From: Deltaproteobacteria bacterium
GTDB lineage: Bacteria > Desulfobacterota > Binatia > UTPRO1
Assembly: GCA_020852955.1 (NCBI GenBank)
Contig: JADYZW010000023.1
Coordinates: forward strand, 1-57,124
Length of the DNA: 57,124 bases
Direction: 5' to 3'
Program-made: the position numbers and the translations under genes
Notes under the pieces: model-generated
Database searches by the model: none
Told to the model about the DNA's origin: nothing
What the model saw: the letters and a program-made list of their open reading frames with translations, nothing else
In this document: piece after piece, positions 28,388 to 37,595 of the stretch
Numbering within the stretch: position 1 is the stretch's first letter
How the letters are laid out: the number at the start of each line of letters is the position of its first letter

Positions 28388-30919
28388 TCAGAATCCCGAC
28401 TCGATCGCGTCGGCCGGTTGAGTGATGGCACCCGGACCCGGCAGACCCCCGACGGTGTTCACCGCAGGCGCGCTGGTCTCCGCGATGCAGAAGGTCGCTG
28501 CGGATACCCGGCTGGGAACGCCGGGAGTACCTTGGCGACGGATCGTCGGCCAGACGAAACAGTTGCGCTGGACAAGCTCGCAGGTCTCGCCCGGAGCGCA
28601 GAATGGACACGAACCGCCCGGGACCAGGTCGGGGTCCTGGCACTCGAGATCGGATGCGCACGGCTTCCACGTGTTCCCGGAGCACTTCTTGTCGAATGGT
28701 CCGAAGGTGCAGACTCCCTCTTCGAAGGAGTCGGTGTCCGACGGATTCGCGCGGCAGTCGGCGACGTGACAGAAGCCCGGAGGCGTGCAGTCGTTGTCGC
28801 TGCTGCACGGGTTGGCGTCGTCCGGGCCTCCCAGGCACGCATCACCGCATGCGTTCGGCTGCTGGTAAGTGCTGCCGGTGGCCGGGCACCAGCACTGGAA
28901 GTTGCAGGTACCGCCACCGGGGCATTCCGAGTCGACCGTGCAGGTGTGGTGCATATTCGGGCCCGCGGTACATTCCTTGGCGTTGAACGTCGAGTTGTTG
29001 TTGCAGGGCTCGTTCGCGGTGAACTCCGCCAAGCCCGTCGTCAGCGGATCGAAGAGGATGTCGATAGTGCCCAATAAAGAGCCCGCCGGCCGGCAATCGA
29101 CGCTCGGGTTGCCGAAGAACTCGGTCGAACCGCCGAAGGGAGCGTTCGGGTGGCAGGGTTGATCGATGTCGAGCCCGTAGCTGCAGATCGGCTCGAGTAC
29201 GCAGTGCGATCCCGGCCCGCAATCGTCGTCCGAATCACAGAGAGTGCGGACGCCTGGGCCGCTTACTCCACCCGGGCCCGAGCAGAAGCCGCCACAGACC
29301 GGACAGGGCTGCTGGGTGTCGCCACCAGCGAGGGTGGACGAGTTCTGGCGCAACCGGATCTCCCCGGCGCCGGTCGCGAGATCGGTCGTGCCCGTCACGT
29401 CTTCCGTGAAGGTGTTCACGACGCAAACCGAAACGCCGCCGGACAACAGGGGCAGAGGAGCCCCGTGCGGGGTGATGATGCATGGCGCGCCACCGCAATG
29501 GCCGGCGTTCTTGCAGCGCTTCTTGACGTCGTTCGAGCAATACGGACCCGTGGCGCCACCGGCGGTCTTGCGGCAGAAGTTGCCGGCGCCCGTGCAGATG
29601 CTGTCCGCATTCTGCGCGGAGCCGCTCACGGAGTCACGGGCCGGGTTGCACGCTTGGTGCGGCGGGAGCGCGCAAGTCGGGCCGACTTGGCACACCGTGT
29701 CGGGGCCGAGCGGACCGTCGCAGTCCCACAGGTCCGTCACGTAGCCGCCGCCCTCGACGATGCCCGAGTCGTGGCTCTCGCCGGTCCAACCGCAGTCGAG
29801 GTCGGCGTTGGCGTGCTCGACCACGCGCGTGCGCGCCTGGTTCTGGCACAGGCAGGGGAAGAGGCCATCCGCCGCGCCGCAGAGGCCCGGGCAGTCGTCG
29901 TCGTCGGAGACGCCGTCGCACTCCTCGTTCGAAACATTCTTGCGACCGTCGCCGCAGACGCCCGGTAACGGGTACTCGTAGTCGATGAGGTCGGTTGGCC
30001 CGGCGGGGTCCGGGTTGTCGACCAAGTCCTCGATGACCTGGATCGTGCACGTGGCCGCGGCGGGGCTGGTGATCTGATTGGGATCGCAAAGCCCGAGGTC
30101 GATGGCGTCCTGGTCGGAGCACTTGGCGGAGATCGCCGCGATCGCCTTGTCCCGGGCCTTATCCACGGCCCTTTTGGTCTTTTCGTCGTCGAATCTGCAC
30201 GTCGCGGGAGAGAGGCCGCTGAGCTTGCAATGGATCGATCCATCGGGGGCGCCCTTGCAGCTCAAGAGATCGTTCCGACATTTCTGGACCAACTTCAGCA
30301 ACGTGCCGAGGAACTTGCCGCTGCTCCTCGCGTACGCCTTCTGGCACATGAGCTTGGTGTCGGTCAGCGGGCCGACGACGGCCGGGTCGTACTCGGTCCT
30401 GAGGAGGCCGTGACAGTAGGTGCCGGGCCCGGTATCGGGACAATTGGCAAGCACGAGGCACGGCTCGCCGAGGTTGGTACCGCCGCCGCACGCGCCGAAG
30501 ATCTGATCGTGGGTGCTCAGGATGCACTCTTGGAGATCGTCGAGCGTAAACCCTTCGCCCGTGAAATCGGGGCACGCACCGGGGAAGCCCATGGCCATGA
30601 GGTTGTTGTCGTCGGTGACGCCGAGCTCGAAGCTACAGCTCTTGGCGAGGCCCGCAAGCAACTTGTCCTCGAGCTTCCGCAGGGCGTCGAGCATCTCCCG
30701 CGACGACAGCGAGCACGAGCCCGGCTCCGCGAGGTCCGCATCCATGCACTTCTGGATGATCTTCAGCTTCTTGGTGACGTAGACCCTTGCTTCCTTGGCA
30801 ATGGCAAGCTGGCATTTGAGGTGGTCTGAGGAGATGAGCGCGTGTGCCGTCGGCGTTCCGACGACGACCGCGAGCGTTCCCGCGACGAGCGCGGACAAGA
30901 TTCGTACTGTGCGTCCCAT
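28388..30919 (-). CDS. Large cysteine-rich secreted protein
   Basis: An 843-residue protein with a signal peptide (MGRTVRILSALVAGTLAVVVGTPTAHA) and more than 60 cysteines. After it come a helical segment (LKCQLAIAKEARVYVTKKLKIIQKC) and repeated blocks such as CxSDxDC, GxPC, CGDG, and EECDGVSDDDDC, which resembles the DxDxDG-type calcium loops seen in thrombospondin-3-like and myxobacterial cysteine-rich repeats. It ends with APAVNTVGGLPGPGAI. ATG 30919 is supported by a GGAGGG ribosome site. Fragments of close relatives occur at 31,097, 36,924, 52,382 and 52,527. Function unknown; extracellular or outer-surface location is inferred. Several segments resemble low-complexity extracellular matrix proteins. 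Confidence 0.75.
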   Translation of the reverse strand: MGRTVRILSALVAGTLAVVVGTPTAHALISSDHLKCQLAIAKEARVYVTKKLKIIQKCMDADLAEPGSCSLSSREMLDALRKLEDKLLAGLAKSCSFELGVTDDNNLMAMGFPGACPDFTGEGFTLDDLQECILSTHDQIFGACGGGTNLGEPCLVLANCPDTGPGTYCHGLLRTEYDPAVVGPLTDTKLMCQKAYARSSGKFLGTLLKLVQKCRNDLLSCKGAPDGSIHCKLSGLSPATCRFDDEKTKRAVDKARDKAIAAISAKCSDQDAIDLGLCDPNQITSPAAATCTIQVIEDLVDNPDPAGPTDLIDYEYPLPGVCGDGRKNVSNEECDGVSDDDDCPGLCGAADGLFPCLCQNQARTRVVEHANADLDCGWTGESHDSGIVEGGGYVTDLWDCDGPLGPDTVCQVGPTCALPPHQACNPARDSVSGSAQNADSICTGAGNFCRKTAGGATGPYCSNDVKKRCKNAGHCGGAPCIITPHGAPLPLLSGGVSVCVVNTFTEDVTGTTDLATGAGEIRLRQNSSTLAGGDTQQPCPVCGGFCSGPGGVSGPGVRTLCDSDDDCGPGSHCVLEPICSYGLDIDQPCHPNAPFGGSTEFFGNPSVDCRPAGSLLGTIDILFDPLTTGLAEFTANEPCNNNSTFNAKECTAGPNMHHTCTVDSECPGGGTCNFQCWCPATGSTYQQPNACGDACLGGPDDANPCSSDNDCTPPGFCHVADCRANPSDTDSFEEGVCTFGPFDKKCSGNTWKPCASDLECQDPDLVPGGSCPFCAPGETCELVQRNCFVWPTIRRQGTPGVPSRVSAATFCIAETSAPAVNTVGGLPGPGAITQPADAIESGF

Positions 30920-31090
30920 GGTGTCCCTCCTTCGGTGGGCCGAGCGGAGCGTGGAATCTCTGCTCCCGGGAGATCTCTCGGAGATCACGGCACCCGATGA
31001 CGAATTGCAAACCCGCCTTGGCGATGGTGCGCTGGCAAGTAACGGTCGTCGCCTCCGCGCTCGAAGCAACCAGCAGGGCGACGAGGGGTC

Positions 31091-31180
31091 GACTCTTTAG
31101 CCGCGTTTTCGCCGACCCTTCGCTCCCGCGGAGGGAACCTTCCAAGTCGGACGTTGTCTTGAACTGCTGTTCGCCACAGA
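31091..31180 (+). repeat. Dispersed repeat, copy A (type 1 left end)
   Basis: Begins GACTCTTTAGCCGCG and ends CTGCTGTTCGCCACAG. It contains a hairpin TTCGCTCC-CGC-GGAGGGAA (one mismatch) and, near the right end, CTGTT-CGCC-ACAG (4-bp stem). The centre reads AAGTCGGACG. It is nearly identical to copy C. It interrupts the reading frame of the small secreted-protein fragment at 31,097-31,324, which ends inside it. Confidence 0.85.
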
Positions 31181-31324
31181 GACGAACGCCCGTCGCGCCT
31201 GCATGATGGCGTCCTGGCATTGCGCGAGAGCCGGGAGGAGCCTCGTCGCTCGCGCGGGTGTCTCGAGGGCGAGCGTTCCGAGCGTTGCGCCGATCACTAG
31301 TGTCGTTCGTATCGCGGTCCGCAT
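31097..31324 (-). pseudogene. N-terminal fragment of a cysteine-rich secreted protein, cut by repeat copy A
   Basis: A 75-residue open frame. Residues 1-26 are a signal peptide (MRTAIRTTLVIGATLGTLALE...), supported by a GGGGAGG ribosome site before ATG 31324. The next residues, LLPALAQCQDAIMQARRAF, match the segment after the signal peptide of the neighbouring large protein (LKCQLAIAKEARVYV). The frame then enters the repeat and ends there as VANSSSRQ...KRG. The rest of the expected protein is missing. It may be expressed as a short exported peptide, but it looks like a truncated paralogue. Confidence 0.65.
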
Positions 31325-31567
31325 CAGTACCTCCCCTTCGGCGGGTGCGGTCCTCACGTGAGCAGCGATCGTGCCATGTGGCGTGTGCGGAGAATGCGGT
31401 GAAAGGCCCCGCGGCCGCCTGCCTAGAGTGAACCGGTGTTCGTAGGTGTGGGCGGCCGCTGTGAACGCGTCGAGCGATGCCGTCGGTCAGGCCGCACCTG
31501 GCTTGGATCCTCATTCGCCGCCGCAGCGGCACGGGATCTGCTCCGCGTTGGGCAGGAGGACGAATCC

Positions 31568-32290
31568 ATGATGCGCAAGACACCGACGCGTGTGTGCAGG
31601 TATCGAAGACTCGGAGTGGGGTTGGTCACGGCAGCTTCGATGATGATCGGGATAGCGCCGTCAGATGCGTGTGAGGGAAAACTGTACGAGGCGGCCGGTG
31701 AATACGCCTTCTGCGACCTCCGCGCGTTTGCCCGGCTCTACGAAGGTGTATCGATCGATGTCGTCGAAAGGCGCGTGGCGACCTGTCTCCGTACGTATGC
31801 TTCGACGTGGCCCAAGCTCGCGGTGCAGGCGAGTTCGACGTGCGGCGGTCCGCGGTTCGTCGACCACGGCAACGGGACCATGACGGATGCGCTCACGGGT
31901 CTCCAGTGGGAGCTGAAGACCGACGACGGCAGTCTCCACGATCAGGACAACGTGTATTCGTGGAGCGCGGGCATCCATGAGGCGACGGGCACGGTCTTCA
32001 CGGCATTCCTCACGACACTGAACGGCAGCTGTTTCGCGGGACATTGCGACTGGCGGCTGCCGACGCGGGCGGAGCTGCAGACGCTGATGGTGCCGTCCTA
32101 TCCATGCACGACGCCTCCTTGCGTCGACCTCGGCGTGGTCGGACCCACGGCCTCCGCCTTCTATTGGTCGTCGAGCACCAACCCCACGGGGGACGGCTTC
32201 GTCTGGGGCGTCCAGTTCGCGAGCGGGGTTTTCGGGGCGTACCCGAAGTCGCTGGAGGCTGCGGCGCGGGCCGTGCGTAGCGTGCGGTGA
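31568..32290 (+). CDS. DUF1566 (Lcl C-terminal-like) domain exported protein
   Basis: A 240-residue protein with an N-terminal hydrophobic signal (about residues 12-33, ending near SDACEG). The C-terminal half carries the DUF1566 pattern: FVDHGNGTMTDALTGLQWE, GHCDWRLPTRAELQTL and FYWSSSTNP. This domain occurs in secreted and surface proteins and has a C-type-lectin-like appearance; its ligand is unknown. ATG 31568 follows an AGGAGGA ribosome site. It stands between truncated secreted-protein genes and a regulator. Confidence 0.82.
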   Translation: MMRKTPTRVCRYRRLGVGLVTAASMMIGIAPSDACEGKLYEAAGEYAFCDLRAFARLYEGVSIDVVERRVATCLRTYASTWPKLAVQASSTCGGPRFVDHGNGTMTDALTGLQWELKTDDGSLHDQDNVYSWSAGIHEATGTVFTAFLTTLNGSCFAGHCDWRLPTRAELQTLMVPSYPCTTPPCVDLGVVGPTASAFYWSSSTNPTGDGFVWGVQFASGVFGAYPKSLEAAARAVRSVR

Positions 32291-32484
32291 ACTGGAAGGA
32301 CCGTGGCCAGCCCCGGCTCAGGCGCGACGCTCTGGTCGCGTGAGCCGCGGCAGGACCATCGGCACGACGTTCTCTTGGCCGGTTCGGCCAGGCCCATGTG
32401 AGCGGCAGCCCGACTCGGAAGGTTCCCGGGTCACTATCCACTTGGGGTACCGTGATCGTGCCGCGTGGCGCAGCACCCACGCCG

Positions 32485-33447
32485 TCACGATCCGGCCCCC
32501 GGGCGCAGTCCGAGGCGGTGCATCTTCTTGAGGAGCCCGCGATAGGTGAGGCCGAGCTCGCGGGCGGCGTGCGTGCGGTTGCCGTCGCAGCGGTCGAGGG
32601 CGAGGCGGATGCGTTCTCGCTCGAAGCGTCCGACGTCCGCTTCGAGCGACGACGGGGGCTCTGTCGGCGGCAGGTCCACGAGCTCGTCGAAGAGCTCGGC
32701 GGTCGTGAGCCAGCCGCCTGGCGCGCAGAGGAGCAGGGCGCGCTCGATCACGTGTGACAGCTCGCGCACGTTGCCGGGGAGATCGAGCCGCGTGAGGGCG
32801 TCGAGCGCATGGCGATCGATGCCGGCGACGCGACGGTCGAGACGCTCGCCGTGGAGACGGAGAAAGTGCTCGATCAGTGGTGGAATGTCTTCGCGCCGCT
32901 CGCGTAGGGGCGGGATGCGGATCGGAAACACGTTCAAGCGAAAGAAGAGATCCTCGCGAAAGCGGCCGCGGCTCACTTCCTGACGGAGGTCGCGGTTCGT
33001 GGCGGCGATGACGCGCACGTCGACCCGGCGTGCGTGGGTGGCACCGACCGGGTGGATCTCTCCTTCCTGGAGCACGCGTAGCATGTGGACCTGTGCGCTC
33101 GGGCTCGCCTCGGCGATTTCGTCGAGGAAGACCGTGCCGCCAGCGGCGACTTCGAAGATGCCCGGCCGATCCGCAACCGCACCCGTGAAGGCGCCGCGCC
33201 GATGACCGAAAAGCTCGCTGGTCAGCAGCCCGTCGGCGAACGCGCCGCAGTTGACGGCGACGAACGACGCGGAGCGACGCGGCCCCTGATCGTGGATCAT
33301 ACGGGCCAGAAGCTCTTTGCCTGTCCCCGACGGACCTTGTAGCAGCACCGTCGTCCTCACCTCGACCACCCGCCGCGCCAGAGCCAGGACGTGCCGGAAC
33401 GCGTCGCTGATGCCCACGAGGTTCGGGGTGCCGTTTCCGTGATGCAT
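32485..33447 (-). CDS. Sigma-54-dependent transcriptional activator without receiver domain
   Basis: A 320-residue enhancer-binding protein. The AAA+ domain has Walker A GPSGTGKE (38-45), the sigma-54 contact loop GAFTGA (85-90) and the Walker B region GGTVFLDEIAEAS. A Fis-type helix-turn-helix ends the protein (NRTHAARELGLTYRGLLKKMHRLG). The N-terminal sensory part is only ~10 residues, so activity is probably set by another protein or by abundance, as in PspF-like activators. ATG 33447 is chosen for its GGGGGA ribosome site; the frame upstream is noise. It is divergent from the large AAA ATPase gene and shares a 109-bp control region with it. Confidence 0.85.
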   Translation of the reverse strand: MHHGNGTPNLVGISDAFRHVLALARRVVEVRTTVLLQGPSGTGKELLARMIHDQGPRRSASFVAVNCGAFADGLLTSELFGHRRGAFTGAVADRPGIFEVAAGGTVFLDEIAEASPSAQVHMLRVLQEGEIHPVGATHARRVDVRVIAATNRDLRQEVSRGRFREDLFFRLNVFPIRIPPLRERREDIPPLIEHFLRLHGERLDRRVAGIDRHALDALTRLDLPGNVRELSHVIERALLLCAPGGWLTTAELFDELVDLPPTEPPSSLEADVGRFERERIRLALDRCDGNRTHAARELGLTYRGLLKKMHRLGLRPGAGS

Positions 33448-33484
33448 AGGGTCCCCCACTACCCTTCGGGGTGGACGAATCGGT

Positions 33485-33497
33485 GTCACACTGTGAC
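33485..33497. promoter_or_regulatory. Perfect palindrome in a divergent control region (operator candidate)
   Basis: GTCACA-C-TGTGAC is a perfect 13-bp inverted repeat centred 43 bp from the start of the sigma-54 activator gene and 66 bp from the start of the ATPase gene. Its place between two divergent regulators suggests an operator. The binding protein is unknown. Confidence 0.45.
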
Positions 33498-33512
33498 GTC
33501 GCAACTCTTCTG

Positions 33513-33541
33513 TTGACTCGCGAAAGACTCCGGCGATAGCT
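33513..33541 (+). promoter_or_regulatory. Weak sigma-70-like promoter candidate for the large ATPase gene
   Basis: TTGACT at 33,513-33,518 is followed after 17 bp by ATAGCT (33,536-33,541). The -35 box matches well, the -10 box only partly. The GTG start at 33,557 lies close behind, so a transcript from here would have almost no leader. Confidence 0.3.
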
Positions 33542-33556
33542 CTCGGAACAGCGGGG

Positions 33557-36500
33557 GTGCGCGTGCGGACCTTGCAGGAAGCGATGGTCGACTCCGAGCC
33601 GCCTCGCGGAGAGAGAAGCGTACTGCGGCCGGTTTTCATCGGCCGCGAAGCCGAACTCCGGTTGCTCGACGAGCAGCTGACGGTGGCGGCGAGGGGCGAA
33701 GCGCGGCTGGTGTTCGTGGTGGGCGAGGAAGGTGCGGGCAAGACGAGTCTCGCCCGCGAGCTCGCCCGTACGGCCCGCGTCCGCGGTTTTCGCGTGCTCG
33801 TAGCCCAGTGCCCGCAGGCCGGGGGTGCCCCCGCGTATTGGCCATGGGTTCAGTTGCTCCGCGAGTGCGTACGGAGCCTCGAGGATACGGCGTTGCGGGG
33901 CGCGCTCGGCGACAGTGCCGCCGTGCTGTCACATCTGCTGCCCTCCCTTGGCGGCGGCGCGGCCCCCAGCGCCGAACTGACGCGGTTCCACCTCGTCGAC
34001 GAGGTGACGCAGTTCCTGAAGCGGGTTGCGGCCCAGGTCCCTCTCGTCCTGGTGCTGGACGATCTCCATCGTGCCGACGGTGATTCGCTTCACCTGTTCC
34101 ACTGGCTTGCCAACGAGTGCATCGAGACGCCGCTCACACTTGTCGCGTTGCTTCGAGAGAGCGGCGGCAACGTGACGCCGCCACTCGATCTTTCGGCTCT
34201 CATCAGCCAACCGCAGACGACGACGCTCCGGCTCATGAACTTCGGCGTCGATGAGGTGCGACGATACGTCGAGGAAGCCGCCGCATTCTCGATGCCCGAG
34301 GCGCTCGCACGGGCGATTCACGACAAGACGGACGGCAATCCGCTCTTCGTCGCGGAGGTCGTGCGTCGCCTCGCGAGCGAAGGCCGCTTGGACACATGCG
34401 AGGGAGGTACGCTCCATATCGCGGTCCCGGCGACGCGCCGGCAGGCGATCATCGAACGGCTGGGCCGGGTGTCGCGCGCATGCCGACGGATGCTCGACGT
34501 CGCCGCGGTGATCGGCCAGGACTTCGCCGGACCGTTCGCGGTTCGAATGAGCGACCTGCCTCCCGTCGTCGCGCGCCGGGCGCTGAATGAGGCGCTGGCA
34601 GAGGGGTTCCTCGCCGTCAGCGACCGGGAAGACCCCGGCCTCCGGTTCGTTCACGGGCTCGTCCGCCAGGTGGTCTACGATGCGCTGAACCCCGCCGCAC
34701 GCGCTCGCCTGCATGCACGGGCGGCAGCGGTATTGGAGCAGCGCATCGCCGACGAGGGCGGCTCCATGGCTGTCGCCGACCTGCCGCTCGCCGCGATGGC
34801 ACACCACATGGTCGCGGCGGCCACCGACCGGGAAGGGTGGCGACGTGCGCTCCGGTGGGTGGTCGCGGCTGGGGACCGTGCTGCGGCCTTCATGGCGCAC
34901 GAGGAGGCCGCACGGTCATACGCCATCGCTGTCGATCTCGCGGAGCGCGCGGGCATCGCGACGACGGCGCGCGTCCACCGCTTGCTAGTGAAGCTCGCCG
35001 AAGCACGTCGGCGCACCGGCGATCTGCACGGGGCTCGCGACGCGGGACGGCGCGCCGTCGTCGTTGCCAAGATCCTGGCGGACCCTACGGCGATGGCGAC
35101 GGCAGCGCTCGCGTTCGCCGGCTACCTTCCAGGATTCGGGGCCTGCGTGTCCGATGGCGAGGTGGTGAGCGAGCTCGAGCAAGCCCTCGCGGTGCTGCCG
35201 AGTGCCGCGACGGCGCTCAGGGCGCAGGTGATGGCACGGCTCTCCGAGGAGCTGACGTATGCCCCTGGGCGAGCGGCCGAGCGGGGACTTGGGCAGCAGG
35301 CGATCGATCTCGCGCGCGGTCTCGACGATCCGTACGCGCTCGCCGGCGTGCTGCGTACGACACAATGGTCGGTCTGGACGCCGGATGGGATCGCGCGCCG
35401 CCGAGAGTTGGCTGGCGAGATCGTGGCCCTCGCGCAGCGGACAGGTGATCGCGTCCTGGCGCTCGACGGCGAGCTCCTGCGGCTCTGGAGCGCACTCGAG
35501 CACGGCGAAGCCGAGCTCGCCTGGCGACAGCTCGATCTCTGCACCCGCCTCGCGGAAGCACTCCGCCTGCCACAATACGCCTGGGTTGCCGCTGTTGCGC
35601 GTACCGGGTTGCTGATCGCGACGGGATCGCTCGACGAAGCCGAGCACCTGACCGAGCACGCGCTCGCCGCGCCGCGCCGCGCCGACGATGCGACCGTCAT
35701 GTTCTTCCTGACGGTGCAACGGGTCTACGTGCAGTCGCTGCGTGGCAGCCTCGATGACGTCACGTGCGCCCTCCGGAGCCTGGGCAAAGACTGTCCGGTC
35801 GTGCGCGGAGTGCTCGCGTGCGCGGGAGTCCTGACGCACGCCCGCGCTGGCCAGGTCGACCGCGCCCGTGCCGAGTTGGAGGCGCTCGCGGCCGACGATT
35901 TCGCGAGCGTGCCTCGTTCTCCGGGATGGCTGATGAACATGGCGACGCTCGCTGACGCGTGCTGGGTGGTGAAGGATGTCGAGATCGCGCGGCAGCTCTA
36001 TCGGCACCTCGCCCCGTTCACGCCCTACAACGTCGTCCTCCCGCCGATGCTCGTGTTGGCGCCCGTCGCCCACTACCTTGGCCGCCTGGCGGTCGTGCTC
36101 GGCAAGGACGCCGTCGCGCGCCGGCATTTCGAGGACGCGCTCGCTCTCGAGCATCGAACCGGGGCGCGGCAGTATCAGGCGTTGACCCAAGCGGCCTACG
36201 GGCGCGTGCTGACGCGGGCGTCCGGTCCGATCGATCGCGAGCGGGGGACGCAGTTGCTGGCCGCAGGTCGCGCCATCGCCGACGAGCTCCGCTTGGCATC
36301 GGGCACCGCAGTTCGTGACGATCGCGCCTCCGGAGCATCCCACGACCGCATGCGGGCTATGTTCCGTCGGGAATCCGACGGATGGAGGCTGGCGTTCCAG
36401 GGTCGCGTCGCGATGGTATCGCATCGGGTCGGAATGACGTACCTGCGCTGCCTGTTGGAGCGCCCGGGCACGCCGATCACGGCCGTCGAGCTCGCGAGCC

Positions 36501-36874
36501 TCGGGGGTGCCGGCGTGCTCGTCGAGCCGAGATCCGGCGCCCTCCTCGATCGCCGGGCGATCGGCGAAATCCAGCACCGCATCTCCGAAATCGATGCCGA
36601 GATCGACACCGCACGATTGCGTGGGATGTCGGTGCCCGCCGCGCTACTCGACGAGCGCGCGGCATGCCTCGAGTACATCCACGGTCGTCGAACCGCACTC
36701 ATCGCGGTGGCGGACCGAGCGCGCTCCGGCGTGACCAAGGCGATCGGCCGCGCTCTGCAAGCGATCGGCCGGGCCCACGATGCGCTCGGGGCGCACCTCG
36801 ACCGCCACGTCGAGACCGGTCGCTCGTGTGTCTACGTGCCGAACCTATCGGCCCCGGTCGTCTTCGAGCTCTGA
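33557..36874 (+). CDS. Large AAA/STAND-type ATPase regulator with TPR-like repeats
   Basis: A 1,105-residue protein of the signal-transduction ATPase group. Residues ~25-330 form the nucleotide-binding module: FIGREAELRLLDEQL, Walker A GEEGAGKTS (56-64) and Walker B LVLVLDDLHRAD. Residues ~340-930 are helical, Ala/Leu/Arg-rich, with a TPR-like character. The C-terminal ~170 residues (GWRLAFQGRVAMVSHRVGMTYLRCLLERPG onward) form a domain often seen at the end of such proteins, perhaps winged-helix, without a classic LuxR helix-turn-helix. The GTG at 33557 opens the frame. It probably reports a ligand to transcription or to partners; the neighbouring sigma-54 activator is the natural candidate partner. 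Confidence 0.8.
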   Translation: MRVRTLQEAMVDSEPPRGERSVLRPVFIGREAELRLLDEQLTVAARGEARLVFVVGEEGAGKTSLARELARTARVRGFRVLVAQCPQAGGAPAYWPWVQLLRECVRSLEDTALRGALGDSAAVLSHLLPSLGGGAAPSAELTRFHLVDEVTQFLKRVAAQVPLVLVLDDLHRADGDSLHLFHWLANECIETPLTLVALLRESGGNVTPPLDLSALISQPQTTTLRLMNFGVDEVRRYVEEAAAFSMPEALARAIHDKTDGNPLFVAEVVRRLASEGRLDTCEGGTLHIAVPATRRQAIIERLGRVSRACRRMLDVAAVIGQDFAGPFAVRMSDLPPVVARRALNEALAEGFLAVSDREDPGLRFVHGLVRQVVYDALNPAARARLHARAAAVLEQRIADEGGSMAVADLPLAAMAHHMVAAATDREGWRRALRWVVAAGDRAAAFMAHEEAARSYAIAVDLAERAGIATTARVHRLLVKLAEARRRTGDLHGARDAGRRAVVVAKILADPTAMATAALAFAGYLPGFGACVSDGEVVSELEQALAVLPSAATALRAQVMARLSEELTYAPGRAAERGLGQQAIDLARGLDDPYALAGVLRTTQWSVWTPDGIARRRELAGEIVALAQRTGDRVLALDGELLRLWSALEHGEAELAWRQLDLCTRLAEALRLPQYAWVAAVARTGLLIATGSLDEAEHLTEHALAAPRRADDATVMFFLTVQRVYVQSLRGSLDDVTCALRSLGKDCPVVRGVLACAGVLTHARAGQVDRARAELEALAADDFASVPRSPGWLMNMATLADACWVVKDVEIARQLYRHLAPFTPYNVVLPPMLVLAPVAHYLGRLAVVLGKDAVARRHFEDALALEHRTGARQYQALTQAAYGRVLTRASGPIDRERGTQLLAAGRAIADELRLASGTAVRDDRASGASHDRMRAMFRRESDGWRLAFQGRVAMVSHRVGMTYLRCLLERPGTPITAVELASLGGAGVLVEPRSGALLDRRAIGEIQHRISEIDAEIDTARLRGMSVPAALLDERAACLEYIHGRRTALIAVADRARSGVTKAIGRALQAIGRAHDALGAHLDRHVETGRSCVYVPNLSAPVVFEL

Positions 36875-36923
36875 GGCCGTGGTGCGTGCCGTGCGGGCTG
36901 GTCGGTGAGGCTCGGCCGGTGCA

Positions 36924-37440
36924 TCAATCCTGCAGTCGCAGCAGCTGCGCGATGTCGAGCGTCCCCACCACCGGCAGCGTCACGTCCATGTTGGCGTTCG
37001 GCGCCACGATGCTCGCGGGGCCGTTCGCGGTCCAGGCGTCGCAGTCGAAGGGGGTGCCGGCGAGCGTGATGCTCGTCTGCGCGCCGCCCTGGCGGGGGTT
37101 CAGGATCGTGCTCTTGGCGGTCGCGGTCGTGAAGGCGGTGTCGATCGGGGACGCCGGCGAGTAGTCGGCACCCTCGCAGGCCGTCGCGCCGTCCGTGGTG
37201 AGGGCCGGGGTGGCGCGCACGCGGATGACGGCCGCGCCGGCTCCGGAATCGGTGGCGCCGGTGCCGACGCTGACGATCGGCGTGCCGTTCGCGCCGAGGC
37301 CGGCGCTATCGACGACCAGCTCCACGTCGTAGTTCGTGCCGCCGTCGCAGTCGATCTCGCCGGCATCGTCCGGATCCTGCTCGATGCGGAGACAGACGCG
37401 GCCGCTGCCCGCGATCGAGGGCACGCTCGGTTGACAGGAG
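36924..37440 (-). pseudogene. C-terminal fragment of a secreted protein, cut by repeat copy B
   Basis: About 170 residues of a beta-rich secreted protein: CLRIEQDPDDAGEIDCDGG, NYDVELVVDSAGLGANGTPIV, DFDCD-type turns and a C-terminus ...GTLDIAQLLRLQD. No signal peptide or start belongs to it; the open frame upstream runs straight into repeat copy B (37,441). It appears to be the tail of a cysteine-rich family member whose 5' part is gone. A short chimeric frame reading through the repeat (to 37,574) could still be translated. Confidence 0.6.
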
Positions 37441-37544
37441 GACTCTTTAGCCGCGTGTTCGCCGACCCTTCGCTCCCGCGGAGGGAACATAAAGAGTAGC
37501 CGTTTCCGTGCACGGATCGGACCTCTACTGCTGTTTGCCACAGC
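37441..37544 (+). repeat. Dispersed repeat, copy B (type 1 left end, divergent middle)
   Basis: Begins GACTCTTTAGCCGCGTGTTCG and ends CTGCTGTTTGCCACAGCG. The left half matches copies A and C; the middle is replaced by a different AT-richer segment (ACATAAAGAGTAGCC...). TTGACAG stands directly before it, as before copy C. It lies between the truncated gene at 36,924 and the 3' end of the propeller gene at 37,596. Confidence 0.85.
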
Positions 37545-37595
37545 GAGCTCTGCCATCGCCTGGATAAGCCCCAAAGAAAACGTCCGGTTTCTCCG

